Positions 18,404-27,831 of a DNA stretch of 64,000 bases are shown piece after piece (the first letter of the stretch is position 1; each line of letters opens with the position of its first letter). The stretch covers positions 229,693-293,692 of the forward strand of contig PIVX01000001.1 in assembly GCA_003353785.1 (NCBI GenBank), written 5' to 3'. Below the pieces are notes generated by a model. The model did no database searches. It had not been told where the DNA came from and saw only the letters and a list, made by a program, of their open reading frames with translations. The translations under genes were made by a program, and so were the position numbers. This stretch comes from Gammaproteobacteria bacterium (GTDB lineage Bacteria > Pseudomonadota > Gammaproteobacteria > PIVX01).

Positions 18404-19522
18404 CTAAATATTCTTCCAACTAAATATTATTGAGAATATTGCATCAGCAATAATAATCAAGAAAATAGCTTGCACTACACTTTTTGTAGTATTTCTACCT
18501 ACACTATCGGCACTTAATTCAACCCTAAAGCCCTGAAAACAGCCAACTAAACCTATTATCAAAGCAAAAACAGGAGCTTTGCCAAGCCCAATAAGATAAT
18601 GCTCTAATTGCAGTTCATCTTGAAGCCGCATTAAATAATCAGAAAATTCCACATGCAACATAAATTTTGACATTACCATACAACCAAAGATCCCAAAAAT
18701 ATCAGCTAAAAAAGTTAACAATGGCATAACTATCAATAATCCTAATATTCTTGGTACAACTAATCTCTCATGTGCAGAAACACCCATCGTATTAAGAGCA
18801 TCTATTTCTTCATTAATTTTCATCATCCCGATCAAAGCAGCATAAGATGAGCTAGTCCTACCAGCAGCAATTATTGCTGTTATCAGAGGTGAAAATTCTC
18901 TTAACATAGCAACTCCAGAATAATAAGCTATATAAATGTTAGCGCCGTAAGTTTTTAATTGCAGTCCCATCTGGTATGCTAAAACAACACCTATTAAAAA
19001 AGCCAATAAAGATACTATGGGTATAGCATTAACCCCAGCATCTTCAACAGCAGCAAACACCTGTCGAAGAGATAATCCTTTGCCTGACCGTGCCATTTTT
19101 AGAATATTATTGGTAATATAACCAATAAAGTTAATAAACAACAATAAATTAGTGACTTTTAAATTAAATTGATAACCAATTTTTTCAATAAATGAAAATT
19201 TTTTACTAACCTTCTGTTCAACATTATTTTCAACAATTTTTTTAATTTCAGCTAGCAAAGCTAATTTTTTCTTACTAAAGCCACAAAAAACTACCTCTGC
19301 ATCAGCAGACAATCTCTCTATTATTACGTTAATAAGCCAAGCACCCGTAGAATCTAACTTTTTTATATTTTCGCCATTCACAATTATTTTATTAGACGAA
19401 ATTTCTGGAAGTTTCTCCACCTGCAAACGCAAAACATTATAAAAAGAAACTGTCCATTCACCAGTTAATAGAATGCTGTCTTTAAATACAGAAATGGATT
19501 GGATCACAGTACTAGTCACCAT
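18404..19522 (-). CDS. mlaE: lipid ABC transporter permease with N-terminal STAS domain
   Basis: 372 residues. Residues about 1-90 look like a STAS domain (L-D-S-T-G-A-W-L-I near 58). The remainder is the MlaE permease: a helix at about 110, then V-F-A-A-V-E-D-A-G-V-N-A-I-P-I-V, Q-M-G-L-Q-L-K-T-Y-G-A-N, the family segment G-R-T-S-S-S-Y-A-A-L-I-G-M-M-K-I-N-E-E-I-D-A. A separate STAS protein (MlaB) is needed in E. coli; here it is fused, as in several proteobacteria. It follows pepA by 25 bases. Confidence 0.94.
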   Translation of the reverse strand: MVTSTVIQSISVFKDSILLTGEWTVSFYNVLRLQVEKLPEISSNKIIVNGENIKKLDSTGAWLINVIIERLSADAEVVFCGFSKKKLALLAEIKKIVENNVEQKVSKKFSFIEKIGYQFNLKVTNLLLFINFIGYITNNILKMARSGKGLSLRQVFAAVEDAGVNAIPIVSLLAFLIGVVLAYQMGLQLKTYGANIYIAYYSGVAMLREFSPLITAIIAAGRTSSSYAALIGMMKINEEIDALNTMGVSAHERLVVPRILGLLIVMPLLTFLADIFGIFGCMVMSKFMLHVEFSDYLMRLQDELQLEHYLIGLGKAPVFALIIGLVGCFQGFRVELSADSVGRNTTKSVVQAIFLIIIADAIFSIIFSWKNI

Positions 19523-19547
19523 AATGAATCATGATTTACCTAAGATA

Positions 19548-20891
19548 TTATTTCGACCATTTTTTCAAATATTTAAACAAAGTACGTATTGCTAATGCTT
19601 CCCCACCATATGGCCTACCAGGAGTACTTGAAGAATTCCAACACATCATATCAAAATGAATATAGTCTTTAACTTTATCTTGAATAAATTTCTGTAAAAA
19701 TAATCCCGCTTTTATAGCACCACCATATGGTTCTTTTGAAGTACAATTTAATAAATCTGCATAATCTGATCTAATGGTTTTCTCATAATTTTTATAATAC
19801 GGCATGTGCCAAACAGGATCATTAATTTCATAGCTTAAATCCACTAGCTCGCGAGCTAATTTAAGGTTATCACAAAACATAGACGGTAGATCGGGAGCTA
19901 AACCATAACTAGCTGCTCCAGTTAAAGTAGCCATATCTATCAATAAATCTATTCTTTCACTAGAGGCTTCATATAAAGCGTCAGATAAAACAACTCTACC
20001 TTCAGCATCAGTGTTATCAATTTCAATCTTTAATCCAGATTTTGTTGTAATTACATCCCCTGGACGATATGCACAACCTGAAATAGAATTCTCAACTGCT
20101 GGGATTAATACCCTTAAGTTAATAGGTAAATCGGTTTGGATAATCATTCTTGCTAAAGCTAAAACATTCGCTGCACCGCCCATATCTTTTTTCATATCAC
20201 GTATTGCCTGTGCCGGCTTTAAATTCAATCCACCAGAATCAAAACAAACACCTTTACCTACTAAAGTTAGGCTAGGATTGCTACTATCTCCCCAACGTAT
20301 ATCTATTAGGCATGGTTTACGCTCGCTAGCCTTACCAACTGCAAATATTGCTGGATAGTCATTTTCCAGAGTATTTCCATCTATTATTTTAACTTTAGCT
20401 CCAAGATCACCAAGCGATGAGGCCTGTTTCGCTAATTCAGCTGGTCCAAGTTGATTTGAAGGAGTGTTAATTAAATCGCGTACCCAATATATATTTCTAA
20501 GCATATGAACATCTTCATCCTGCAATGAGTTAATTTTTAACTTGGGTTGACTAGAAGATTTTTTATACGCAGCTAACGCCCACATAAATTGTCCCTGTAT
20601 ATCAAAATCATCAAAGTGATATGTATGCTCAGGTAATTTACTGAATATTGTGGCATAATTATAAGGATCATTGGTATTACCAATACCAAAATGTACTGAT
20701 CCTATTTTACCTTCCTTGGTTGGAATTAAACACACTTGACCAACATCACCTTTAAAATGATTTTCTAAAAGCCAAGTTTTAGTACTCTCATCAACAGATA
20801 AATTATTTTTAGCAAATTCCTGCTTGGTATGCGTATATATAGGTATGCTATTACCACTACTAACAAAACAATTTAATTCAGTACTTAACAT
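19548..20891 (-). CDS. pepA: leucyl aminopeptidase (M17 family)
   Basis: 447 residues. The metal-site motif N-T-D-A-E-G-R-V-V-L-S-D-A-L is near residue 290 (family N-T-D-A-E-G-R-L), preceded by K-G-V-C-F-D-S-G-G-L-N-L-K-P near 215 and M-K-K-D-M-G-G-A near 235. The catalytic Lys/Arg positions are intact. It removes N-terminal residues from peptides using two metal ions; some family members also bind DNA. It is nine bases downstream of ald in the etf-mla run. Confidence 0.94.
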   Translation of the reverse strand: MLSTELNCFVSSGNSIPIYTHTKQEFAKNNLSVDESTKTWLLENHFKGDVGQVCLIPTKEGKIGSVHFGIGNTNDPYNYATIFSKLPEHTYHFDDFDIQGQFMWALAAYKKSSSQPKLKINSLQDEDVHMLRNIYWVRDLINTPSNQLGPAELAKQASSLGDLGAKVKIIDGNTLENDYPAIFAVGKASERKPCLIDIRWGDSSNPSLTLVGKGVCFDSGGLNLKPAQAIRDMKKDMGGAANVLALARMIIQTDLPINLRVLIPAVENSISGCAYRPGDVITTKSGLKIEIDNTDAEGRVVLSDALYEASSERIDLLIDMATLTGAASYGLAPDLPSMFCDNLKLARELVDLSYEINDPVWHMPYYKNYEKTIRSDYADLLNCTSKEPYGGAIKAGLFLQKFIQDKVKDYIHFDMMCWNSSSTPGRPYGGEALAIRTLFKYLKKWSK

Positions 20892-20900
20892 ATCATCCTC

Positions 20901-22010
20901 TCAATCAATAACTTTATCAGGCTTAGTAAAACTCATATCTAAGGCTACACCAATAGTCATATTGGTTAGACTACCATTGTATACATTCACCCCTTGTAAT
21001 AGTATCTCATTTTTTCTTAAAGCAGCCAATTGTTGATCGGCCAATATTTGAACATACGGAAAAGAAGCTAGACAAAGAGCATGTGAAGCTGTAACTGGAA
21101 CACATCCTGGTAAATTGCTTATACAGCAATGAATGACATGTTCATATAAATAACTAGGATCACGATGAGTAGTAGGATGGCTTGTAGCAAAACATCCTCC
21201 TTGATCAATCGCAACATCAAGCAATACAGTATTTTTACTCATCAAACACAAATGTTCATTGTTTATAAGGATCGGACTTTTATCATCAGTAATGAATGCA
21301 GCACCTATAATCAAATCAGCATTACAAATTTCTTTTTGAATATTTTCAGGCGTTGAAATATAAGTTTTGATCCTGCCGCTAAAGTCTCGCTTAATTCTAT
21401 CTAAAACTATATCTGACACATCCATAGCTATAACATCTGCTCGCATATTATCAGCAACTAAAATCGAATTTCTACCAACTATACCAGCCCCTAAAACTAA
21501 AATTTTTGCTGTAGGTATATTATTTACTTTACCAACGAGAACCCCTTTACCTCCCGTATGACTCATAAGACAGTGGATACCAAGTTGAATAGCAAGTTGA
21601 CCAGCTATTTCACTCATAGGCTTAAGAATTGGAAGCTCTCCAGATTCTCGAATTGACTCATAGGCTATTGCAGTACATTTAGAATTTAAAAGATCTTGAG
21701 CAAGCTTTTTATTTGATGCAAGATGTAAAAAACTAAATAATATATGTTCACTAGTTAAGTACTGACACTCAGTAGAATCAGGTGCTTTAACTTTAAGTAT
21801 CAGCTTTGCTTTTTTATATAATTCAGCTGGAGCTGATAATACTTCACACCCTACATCTAAATATTGCTGATCTGAAAATCCAGTACGTAAACCTGCATCA
21901 TGTTCAATAATAACTTTATGACCATTAGAAATTAATTCTCTAGCATAGTTAGGGAGCAAAGATACTCTGTATTCATCAGACATTATTTCTTTAGGAACAC
22001 CTATTATCAT
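20901..22010 (-). CDS. ald: alanine dehydrogenase
   Basis: 369 residues, standard length. It starts M-I-I-G-V-P-K-E-I-M, the family signature. Substrate-site Lys/His segments are visible (I-L-K-V-K-A-P near 72, F-L-H-L-A near 95). The NAD fold lies in K-I-L-V-L-G-A-G-I-V-G-R-N at about 168-180. It interconverts alanine and pyruvate plus ammonia with NAD(H). It lies two bases after the etfA stop and nine bases before pepA, consistent with amino-acid catabolism feeding the respiratory chain. Confidence 0.94.
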   Translation of the reverse strand: MIIGVPKEIMSDEYRVSLLPNYARELISNGHKVIIEHDAGLRTGFSDQQYLDVGCEVLSAPAELYKKAKLILKVKAPDSTECQYLTSEHILFSFLHLASNKKLAQDLLNSKCTAIAYESIRESGELPILKPMSEIAGQLAIQLGIHCLMSHTGGKGVLVGKVNNIPTAKILVLGAGIVGRNSILVADNMRADVIAMDVSDIVLDRIKRDFSGRIKTYISTPENIQKEICNADLIIGAAFITDDKSPILINNEHLCLMSKNTVLLDVAIDQGGCFATSHPTTHRDPSYLYEHVIHCCISNLPGCVPVTASHALCLASFPYVQILADQQLAALRKNEILLQGVNVYNGSLTNMTIGVALDMSFTKPDKVID

Positions 22011-22012
22011 GC

Positions 22013-22948
22013 TTATTTTTTAAGTATTTTAATAATTTCTGGAACTATCTCAAACAAATCTCCAACCAATCCATAATCTGCTACTTGAAATATAGGAGCT
22101 TCTTGATCAGTATTGATTGCAATAATAATTTTACTATCCTTCATCCCAGCCAAATGCTGAATGGCTCCTGATATTCCTACAGCAAAATATAAATTAGGGG
22201 CCACTACTTTCCCAGTTTGCCCTATCTGAAATTCATTAGCAATATATCCTGCATCAACCGCAGCTCTGGTCGCCCCAACTGAACCTCCAAATAAATCTGC
22301 TAACTCTTCTATTAAACAAAAATTTTCGGCACTTTTTAACGCGCGACCTCCAGCAATTATCACATCTGCGCTAGTAAGATCTGGCCTTTGTACTTCAGGA
22401 TATTCCATTGAGATAAATTTAGCTTGGTTATTTTGAATAACTACATCTATTTTCTCAATTGGTGCAGAATCACTTTGAACATCAATCTGCGGAAATGCAG
22501 AAGCTCTAATACTTAATAGTTTGATGGTATCTGAGCTTTTTATAGTAGCCAAAATATTGCCTGCATGCATAGCTCTGACAAAAATATCCTCTTTTTTGAT
22601 CTGTACAATATCCGAAATCGGCATAACATCCAATTGAGCTGCAATTCTTGGTAATAAATTCTTTCCAAACGTTGAATGTGATATAGCTAAATTCTGATAG
22701 TTTTTCACTAATTTAACAATAAGCTTACTTGTATTTTCCGCCAATTGATATTTATACTCAGGATCATCAACTAAATACACTTTTTCACATCCATTAATCT
22801 GACTGGCCTGTTTAGCAACTTCGTGGCAATCACTACCTACTACAACTAAATCGAAAGTCTTAGATATAGAACTTATTGCGTTAGCAACGGATAACGTTAA
22901 AACACTTAGAGAAATATTATTATGCTCTGCAATAACTAATGTTTTCAT
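22013..22948 (-). CDS. etfA: electron transfer flavoprotein alpha subunit
   Basis: 311 residues. The FAD-binding C-terminal domain is clear: G-G-R-A-L-K near 206, G-A-T-R-A-A-V-D-A-G-Y near 230, the diagnostic G-I-S-G-A-I-Q-H-L-A-G-M near 262, and D-Y-G-L-V-G-D-L near 293. The start overlaps the etfB stop by four bases (translational coupling). With EtfB it carries electrons from acyl-CoA and other dehydrogenases to ETF-quinone oxidoreductase, encoded divergently at 23829. Confidence 0.96.
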   Translation of the reverse strand: MKTLVIAEHNNISLSVLTLSVANAISSISKTFDLVVVGSDCHEVAKQASQINGCEKVYLVDDPEYKYQLAENTSKLIVKLVKNYQNLAISHSTFGKNLLPRIAAQLDVMPISDIVQIKKEDIFVRAMHAGNILATIKSSDTIKLLSIRASAFPQIDVQSDSAPIEKIDVVIQNNQAKFISMEYPEVQRPDLTSADVIIAGGRALKSAENFCLIEELADLFGGSVGATRAAVDAGYIANEFQIGQTGKVVAPNLYFAVGISGAIQHLAGMKDSKIIIAINTDQEAPIFQVADYGLVGDLFEIVPEIIKILKK

Positions 22949-23694
22949 TTAACAACCATAGAAGACAAATTAAGTTTATCCACAAGCTCCTCTGAACCAC
23001 TGAGAATAATCCCCTGCTCGCGCTTCAAAGGACTATCATATCGAATTTCTTCGTACCCAGTATGTTCTGGAATATTAAGATCAGAGAAATTTATTTTATT
23101 AAGAGGCTTATTCTTGGCCTTAATAATATTTGGCAAAGATGGATATCTAGGTTCATTCAAACGCAGATCTACCGTAATAACTGCAGGCATAACAAGCTGT
23201 AAAGTCTCAAGACCATTATCAACTTCTCTAACAACTTTAAGATAATCATCTCCAATAGTCAGCTCAGAAACAAATGTTCCTTGAGGCCAATCTAGTAATC
23301 CTGCTACCATTTGACCAGTATGACTATGATCTCCGTCAGTAGACTGTTTCCCCATAACAATAAGATTAATATTCTCTTCTTGGGCTAGTTTAGCTATTAT
23401 TTTGGACACTACTAAAGTACATAACTCAACATCCGTATTTACTAAAATACCTCTATCTGCTCCTATAGCTAAAGCCCTGCGCATAGATTCTTGAATATCT
23501 AAAGACCCAATTCCAACAATAATTACTTCAAAACCATACTTTTCTTTCAATCTTACCGCTTCTTCTACAGCTATCTCATCAAAAGGATTAATGGAATATC
23601 TTGCATTATTAGATCTCACAATTTTATTTTCTTCATCAGGAAAAACTTTTGCGTAAGGGTTAATTACTTGTTTCACACAAACTAATATCTTCAT
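22945..23694 (-). CDS. etfB: electron transfer flavoprotein beta subunit
   Basis: 249 residues. It starts M-K-I-L-V-C-V-K-Q-V and shows the EtfB signature: V-M-G-K-Q-S-T-D-G-D near 121 and G-Q-M-V-A-G-L-L-D-W-P-Q-G-T-F near 137. It binds AMP and, with EtfA, one FAD. It is first gene of the nine-gene minus-strand run. Upstream, a 134-base divergent region shared with ETF-quinone oxidoreductase holds an 18-base palindrome. Confidence 0.96.
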   Translation of the reverse strand: MKILVCVKQVINPYAKVFPDEENKIVRSNNARYSINPFDEIAVEEAVRLKEKYGFEVIIVGIGSLDIQESMRRALAIGADRGILVNTDVELCTLVVSKIIAKLAQEENINLIVMGKQSTDGDHSHTGQMVAGLLDWPQGTFVSELTIGDDYLKVVREVDNGLETLQLVMPAVITVDLRLNEPRYPSLPNIIKAKNKPLNKINFSDLNIPEHTGYEEIRYDSPLKREQGIILSGSEELVDKLNLSSMVVK

Positions 23695-23753
23695 TTCATA
23701 CCTATATCTATATACCTAGTATGATACCTAACAATATTAGTAAAGGTAAACTA

Positions 23754-23771
23754 TTTAGTAAATTTACTAAA
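23754..23771. promoter_or_regulatory. 18-base perfect palindrome between etfB and ETF-QO
   Basis: The arms are tttagtaaa and tttactaaa, centred between divergent start codons. A further half-site ttagtaaa lies at 23737-23744. It could be an operator controlling both ETF units. In AT-rich DNA a palindrome of this size may be chance, so position is the main argument. Confidence 0.35.
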
Positions 23772-23828
23772 CAAATTATTCTATTCCATGATATTATACG
23801 ATAAGATTAATTGATGTTTGATCATTAA

Positions 23829-25448
23829 ATGAACGAAGATTCTTTGCAGTACGATGCATTAATTATTGGGGCAGGCCCTTCCGGACTAGCATGCGCTATC
23901 CAGTTAAAACAGTTAATTTCCCCCACCCAATCTACAGATTTTAAAATAGCAATCATAGAGAAAGGAGCATCCGTCGGTGCTCATATTCTATCAGGAGCAG
24001 TTATTAATACTAAGTCCTTAACAAGCTTGTTACCTCAATGGGAACAAAAAATTCCCCATACAAAAGTTACTAAAGACAAATTGCTTTTTTTAACTAAAAA
24101 CAGAGTTTTCCCCCTACCAATATTCAAACAAATAAGCAATCGGAACAACATTATAGTATCCCTTGGAGAAATGTGTAAACACTTAGCAGAGCAAGCTGAA
24201 AATATGGGGGTTGATATTTTATCAGGTGTAAGTGCGAAAGAACCATTATATAAAGATGACACAGTATGCGGTATTTTAACTACAGATTATGGTCTTGGAA
24301 AACAAGGTAAAAAACTTGCAACTTTTCAGCCAGGAATAAAAATATTTGCTAAACAAACTATTATTGCTGAAGGTGTTCGCGGCTCTATAGCAAATCAACT
24401 TATTAAGAAATTTGACTTATATAAAGACTCACAGCCTCAAACTTATGGCCTAGGAATTAAAGAATTATGGGAAATAAAAAGTTCTCAACATAGACCTGGT
24501 CTAGTTACTCATACTATGGGATGGCCTTTAAACAACAAAGCATATGGAGGTGGTTTTATTTATCATTATCAAGAAAACAAAGTAATACTTGGACTAATTA
24601 CTGGACTAGACTATCAAAACCCTTATATCGATCCTTTTAATGAAATGCAATTACTTAAAACCCATCCATACATAAAGAAACTCTTAAAAAACGCTAGTAG
24701 ACTAAATTACGGTGCTAAATCTATTTCCGAAGGAGGCTATCAGTCAATACCCAAACTTACCTTTCAAGGAGGAATGCTGATAGGTGACAGTGCTGGGTTT
24801 GTTAATGTACCTAAAATAAAAGGGGTAGATAATGCAATGCAATCCGGAATAATTGCTGCAAAAGCCGTTTATGAAAATATTAACGAAGATAAAATAGAGG
24901 TGTTTAGATATCAACAGCTTATCAAAAAAACTGATATGTACAAAGACTTACATACAGTTAGAAATATTAAACCATTTTTCAAGTATGGATTAATACCTGG
25001 GATGCTATATTCAGTCTTAGAACTACTTTTTTTCAAAGGAAAAACTCCTTGGACATTTAAACATAGGATTGATAGGGAAAGTCTATTAGCAGCAAATAAA
25101 TGTAAAAAAATTAATTATCTACAACCAGACAATGAATTAATATTTGATAAAGCTAGTTCTTTGTATTTATCAGGAACAATACACAGAGATAATCAAGATA
25201 GTCATTTGAAGTTGAAAAATATAAATCAAGCTATTGAGATAAATTATAAAATATATGACTCACCAGAATCTAGATATTGTCCAGCAGGAGTCTATGAAAT
25301 AGTCTATAATAATAGTAATAAGCCTATTTTGCAGATTAATTTTCAAAATTGTTTGCATTGTAAAGCTTGCGACATTAAGGATTTAAACTATAACATTGTT
25401 TGGACCATACCTGAAGGAGGTGAAGGGCCAAACTACATGAATATGTAG
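23829..25448 (+). CDS. electron transfer flavoprotein-ubiquinone oxidoreductase
   Basis: 539 residues. The N-terminal FAD fold is A-L-I-I-G-A-G-P-S-G-L (residues about 10-20), followed by G-A-H-I-L-S-G-A-V near 51. The ubiquinone-domain segments G-G-G-F-I-Y-H near 238 and G-D-S-A-G-F-V-N near 318 are present. The single [4Fe-4S] cluster is ligated by C484 (Y-C-P-A-G-V-Y-E), C508, C511 and C514 (C-L-H-C-K-A-C). It passes electrons from ETF into the quinone pool at the inner membrane. It is divergent from etfB and convergent with the glycan locus; the 122-bp inverted-repeat element begins two bases after its stop. Confidence 0.96.
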   Translation: MNEDSLQYDALIIGAGPSGLACAIQLKQLISPTQSTDFKIAIIEKGASVGAHILSGAVINTKSLTSLLPQWEQKIPHTKVTKDKLLFLTKNRVFPLPIFKQISNRNNIIVSLGEMCKHLAEQAENMGVDILSGVSAKEPLYKDDTVCGILTTDYGLGKQGKKLATFQPGIKIFAKQTIIAEGVRGSIANQLIKKFDLYKDSQPQTYGLGIKELWEIKSSQHRPGLVTHTMGWPLNNKAYGGGFIYHYQENKVILGLITGLDYQNPYIDPFNEMQLLKTHPYIKKLLKNASRLNYGAKSISEGGYQSIPKLTFQGGMLIGDSAGFVNVPKIKGVDNAMQSGIIAAKAVYENINEDKIEVFRYQQLIKKTDMYKDLHTVRNIKPFFKYGLIPGMLYSVLELLFFKGKTPWTFKHRIDRESLLAANKCKKINYLQPDNELIFDKASSLYLSGTIHRDNQDSHLKLKNINQAIEINYKIYDSPESRYCPAGVYEIVYNNSNKPILQINFQNCLHCKACDIKDLNYNIVWTIPEGGEGPNYMNM

Positions 25449-25449
25449 T

Positions 25450-25571
25450 TCAGATAATTATTTTAATGCGCTATAAGTACGGTGTTTTCTGTCAATTGGT
25501 ATTTGAAATTGTAAATTAGTGGTGCTCTGCACCACATGCTGTCTATATAGCGCATTAAAATAACTATCTGA
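25450..25571. repeat. 122-bp element with 26-base terminal inverted repeats
   Basis: The left arm 25450-25475 and right arm 25546-25571 are complementary at 25 of 26 positions. Inside, gtggtgc (25519-25525) and gcaccac (25529-25535) form a perfect 7-base stem with a 3-base loop. It lies in the convergent gap between ETF-QO and the glycan locus. It may act as a bidirectional terminator, or be a miniature inverted-repeat transposable element (MITE); there is no T-tract of classic terminator type. Confidence 0.8.
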
Positions 25572-25600
25572 GCATCCACACAATTCTTATTCAATTTTAA

Positions 25601-26818
25601 TTATTGTCCTAATATTTCTTGGATTTTGTTAAATGCATATCGGGCTTGTTCAGGTCTTGTATATTTTTTTGCAAATTCAATTGCATTCTTTGAGAAGAAC
25701 TTTTGCTGCTGCTTGTTACTTATTAATTCTCTTAATTTAATAATCAACAAATCGAGTTCACCTATCTCTACAAATACTCCACTCTCTGCTTGCTCAAGAA
25801 ATTTGCTAGCAGCCCCCTTTGGAGCATACAGTAAAATTGGCTTACCCATGCTCATAGATTCTAACATTTTAGATGGTATAACCGTTTCATTAGTATCTAT
25901 ATCCCGTAATATAATTAAAGTAACATCCATTATAGACCAATATTCAGGCATAACATCACTTGGGAAAGGCCCCCGGATAATAACATTATCTAATAATTCA
26001 GCTTTAGCGGCTAATATGTCGCGATCTATTCCATCTCCAATTAGCATGAATTTTGCTATTTTTTCTTCAGAAAATATATTTGCTATCTGAAAAACTATAT
26101 CTAAGTCATGAGCCATACCCATAGTACCTATATAACCCACTACAAACTTATCCTTAAGGGAATATTTATTTAGTAGGCTAATATTTTTATCCTTAGGATA
26201 AAATATAGTTGGGTCATAACCGGATATAGATAAGTGTATCTTCGCATCACTTATCCCCAATTTATTTAAATACGCTCTAAAGCTAGGAGAAAGTATAAAA
26301 ATAATACTAGATTTCTTATAGAGCCATCTTTCAATTTTCTTTACTAATCTCATTGCAAGAGACATCTTCATTGCACCAACGGATACTACAGAATCAGGCC
26401 ATAAATCGCATAGAAATAAAACAAAAGGCTTCCTTCTAATTAAAGATAATACACATCCAGATACAGCACAGAACAATTGTGGAGTTATTGCAATTATTAC
26501 ATCATCTTTTTTCTGGAATAGTCCTGCAATAAAAGATGTACACATATAAGATAAAAAATCTAAAATTCTTCTTACAACCCCTTTATTCGGATACATGAAA
26601 GTTTTTATTCGTAAAATATTAATTAGCCCATCTTTTTCTGTTTGATAAATCTTATTCTTGTACCCAGCAAATATTTTCCCTCTTGGAAAATTAGGAAAAG
26701 ACGTAATTACTAATACTCTTCCCCCCAATTTAATCCACTCGTTTGATAGTTCACGGACAATTCTTGCATTGGCAGTCATTTCAGGATGATAATTATCTGA
26801 TAAAAATAAAATTTTCAT
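25601..26818 (-). CDS. GT4-family glycosyltransferase (WbuB-like)
   Basis: 405 residues. It starts M-K-I-L-F-L-S-D-N-Y-H-P-E-M-T-A-N-A with S-F-P-N-F-P-R-G-K near 42, typical of WbuB/WcaI-type GT4 enzymes of O-antigen and capsule loci. The C-terminal nucleotide-sugar domain has V-G-Y-I-G-T-M-G-M-A-H near 230 and P-S-K-M-L-E-S-M-S-M-G-K-P near 317, the GT-B E-x7-E region. It transfers a sugar from a nucleotide donor at the cytoplasmic membrane face; the acceptor is unknown. It is last of the five tightly spaced minus-strand genes 25601-30333. Confidence 0.88.
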   Translation of the reverse strand: MKILFLSDNYHPEMTANARIVRELSNEWIKLGGRVLVITSFPNFPRGKIFAGYKNKIYQTEKDGLINILRIKTFMYPNKGVVRRILDFLSYMCTSFIAGLFQKKDDVIIAITPQLFCAVSGCVLSLIRRKPFVLFLCDLWPDSVVSVGAMKMSLAMRLVKKIERWLYKKSSIIFILSPSFRAYLNKLGISDAKIHLSISGYDPTIFYPKDKNISLLNKYSLKDKFVVGYIGTMGMAHDLDIVFQIANIFSEEKIAKFMLIGDGIDRDILAAKAELLDNVIIRGPFPSDVMPEYWSIMDVTLIILRDIDTNETVIPSKMLESMSMGKPILLYAPKGAASKFLEQAESGVFVEIGELDLLIIKLRELISNKQQQKFFSKNAIEFAKKYTRPEQARYAFNKIQEILGQ

Positions 26819-26831
26819 TATAATCCTATTT

Positions 26832-27830
26832 TTATTTTATTGAAGAATCTTGAGCATATACAATATGACTGCCAGGAGCATTAATTTTTACTGTTAATAC
26901 TCTATCAACATTCATTCCACTTATAAACTCACTTTGTTTTTCTGGAGGCACAACAAACAGCAAGAACCCTCCTCCTCCAGCACCTAATAATTTACCACCG
27001 ACCGCACCCTTAGCTAATCCTCGAGAATACAACTCATTAATTGCAGAATTAGAAATAGAGTTACTTAGCTTTGATTTATGCAGCCAGCTTTTATGCAACA
27101 TTTCTCCAAAGTTTAATATGCTCTTCGAGCTTGATAATACAGAGGCTCCATCTTCTGCTAGTTCTCTCATCTTAAATAAAGTATCTTTATTTTGCTCTAT
27201 GTTTTTAACAATCTCTGTTGCAATTTTTGTAGAATGCCTTCTTATTCCCGTATAGACTAAGACAAGATGAGATTCTATTTCCCGAATTCTCTCATTTGAG
27301 ATTGGTAATTTATTAACAATGTAATCTCCATTTTTGCGAAATTCTATGTAATTTATCCCACCAAAAGCAGCAAAAATTTGATCTTGACAACCGACGGTAT
27401 CTTGCAAAATATTTCTTTCAATATGAATTGCTTCATCAGCTAAATATTTTGGAGAAACAAACTCATTCCTATATGCATATAGAGCATTTAAAATGCCAAC
27501 AACAAATGTCGATGAAGTTCCAAGACCTGTCAAAGCAGGAAGCTCAGAAGTATAATTAATCTCAACTCCAGAAATAATATTACAATGCTGCAAACATATT
27601 CTGAATAAATTATGTTTTATATCTGCAACCTTTGAGACACATTCTAACTGCCTATAAGCAAGTCTAATATTATAATCAAATAGTTCTGAATAAAAACTAT
27701 GGATAGAATGGTATCCATTAATATCTACTGCTGTTCCAAGAACAGCTCCCCCGTGCTTAGTAAAATAGCTAGGGTAATCAGTGCCTCCCCCCAAAAAACT
27801 AATTCTCATTGGTGTTTTAGATATAATCAT
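26832..27830 (-). CDS. hddA: GHMP kinase, D-glycero-D-manno-heptose 7-phosphate kinase type
   Basis: 332 residues. GHMP motif 1 is visible as M-R-I-S-F-L-G-G-G-T-D-Y-P (residues about 8-20), the ATP loop as L-T-G-L-G-T-S-S-T-F near 97, and motif 3 as G-G-K-L-L-G-A-G-G-G-G-F near 282. This set and the partner hddC next door fit HddA, which phosphorylates heptose 7-phosphate on C1 on the way to GDP-heptose. Sugar kinases of the same family with other substrates cannot be excluded. It abuts hddC with one base between. Confidence 0.85.
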   Translation of the reverse strand: MIISKTPMRISFLGGGTDYPSYFTKHGGAVLGTAVDINGYHSIHSFYSELFDYNIRLAYRQLECVSKVADIKHNLFRICLQHCNIISGVEINYTSELPALTGLGTSSTFVVGILNALYAYRNEFVSPKYLADEAIHIERNILQDTVGCQDQIFAAFGGINYIEFRKNGDYIVNKLPISNERIREIESHLVLVYTGIRRHSTKIATEIVKNIEQNKDTLFKMRELAEDGASVLSSSKSILNFGEMLHKSWLHKSKLSNSISNSAINELYSRGLAKGAVGGKLLGAGGGGFLLFVVPPEKQSEFISGMNVDRVLTVKINAPGSHIVYAQDSSIK

Positions 27831-27831
27831 A

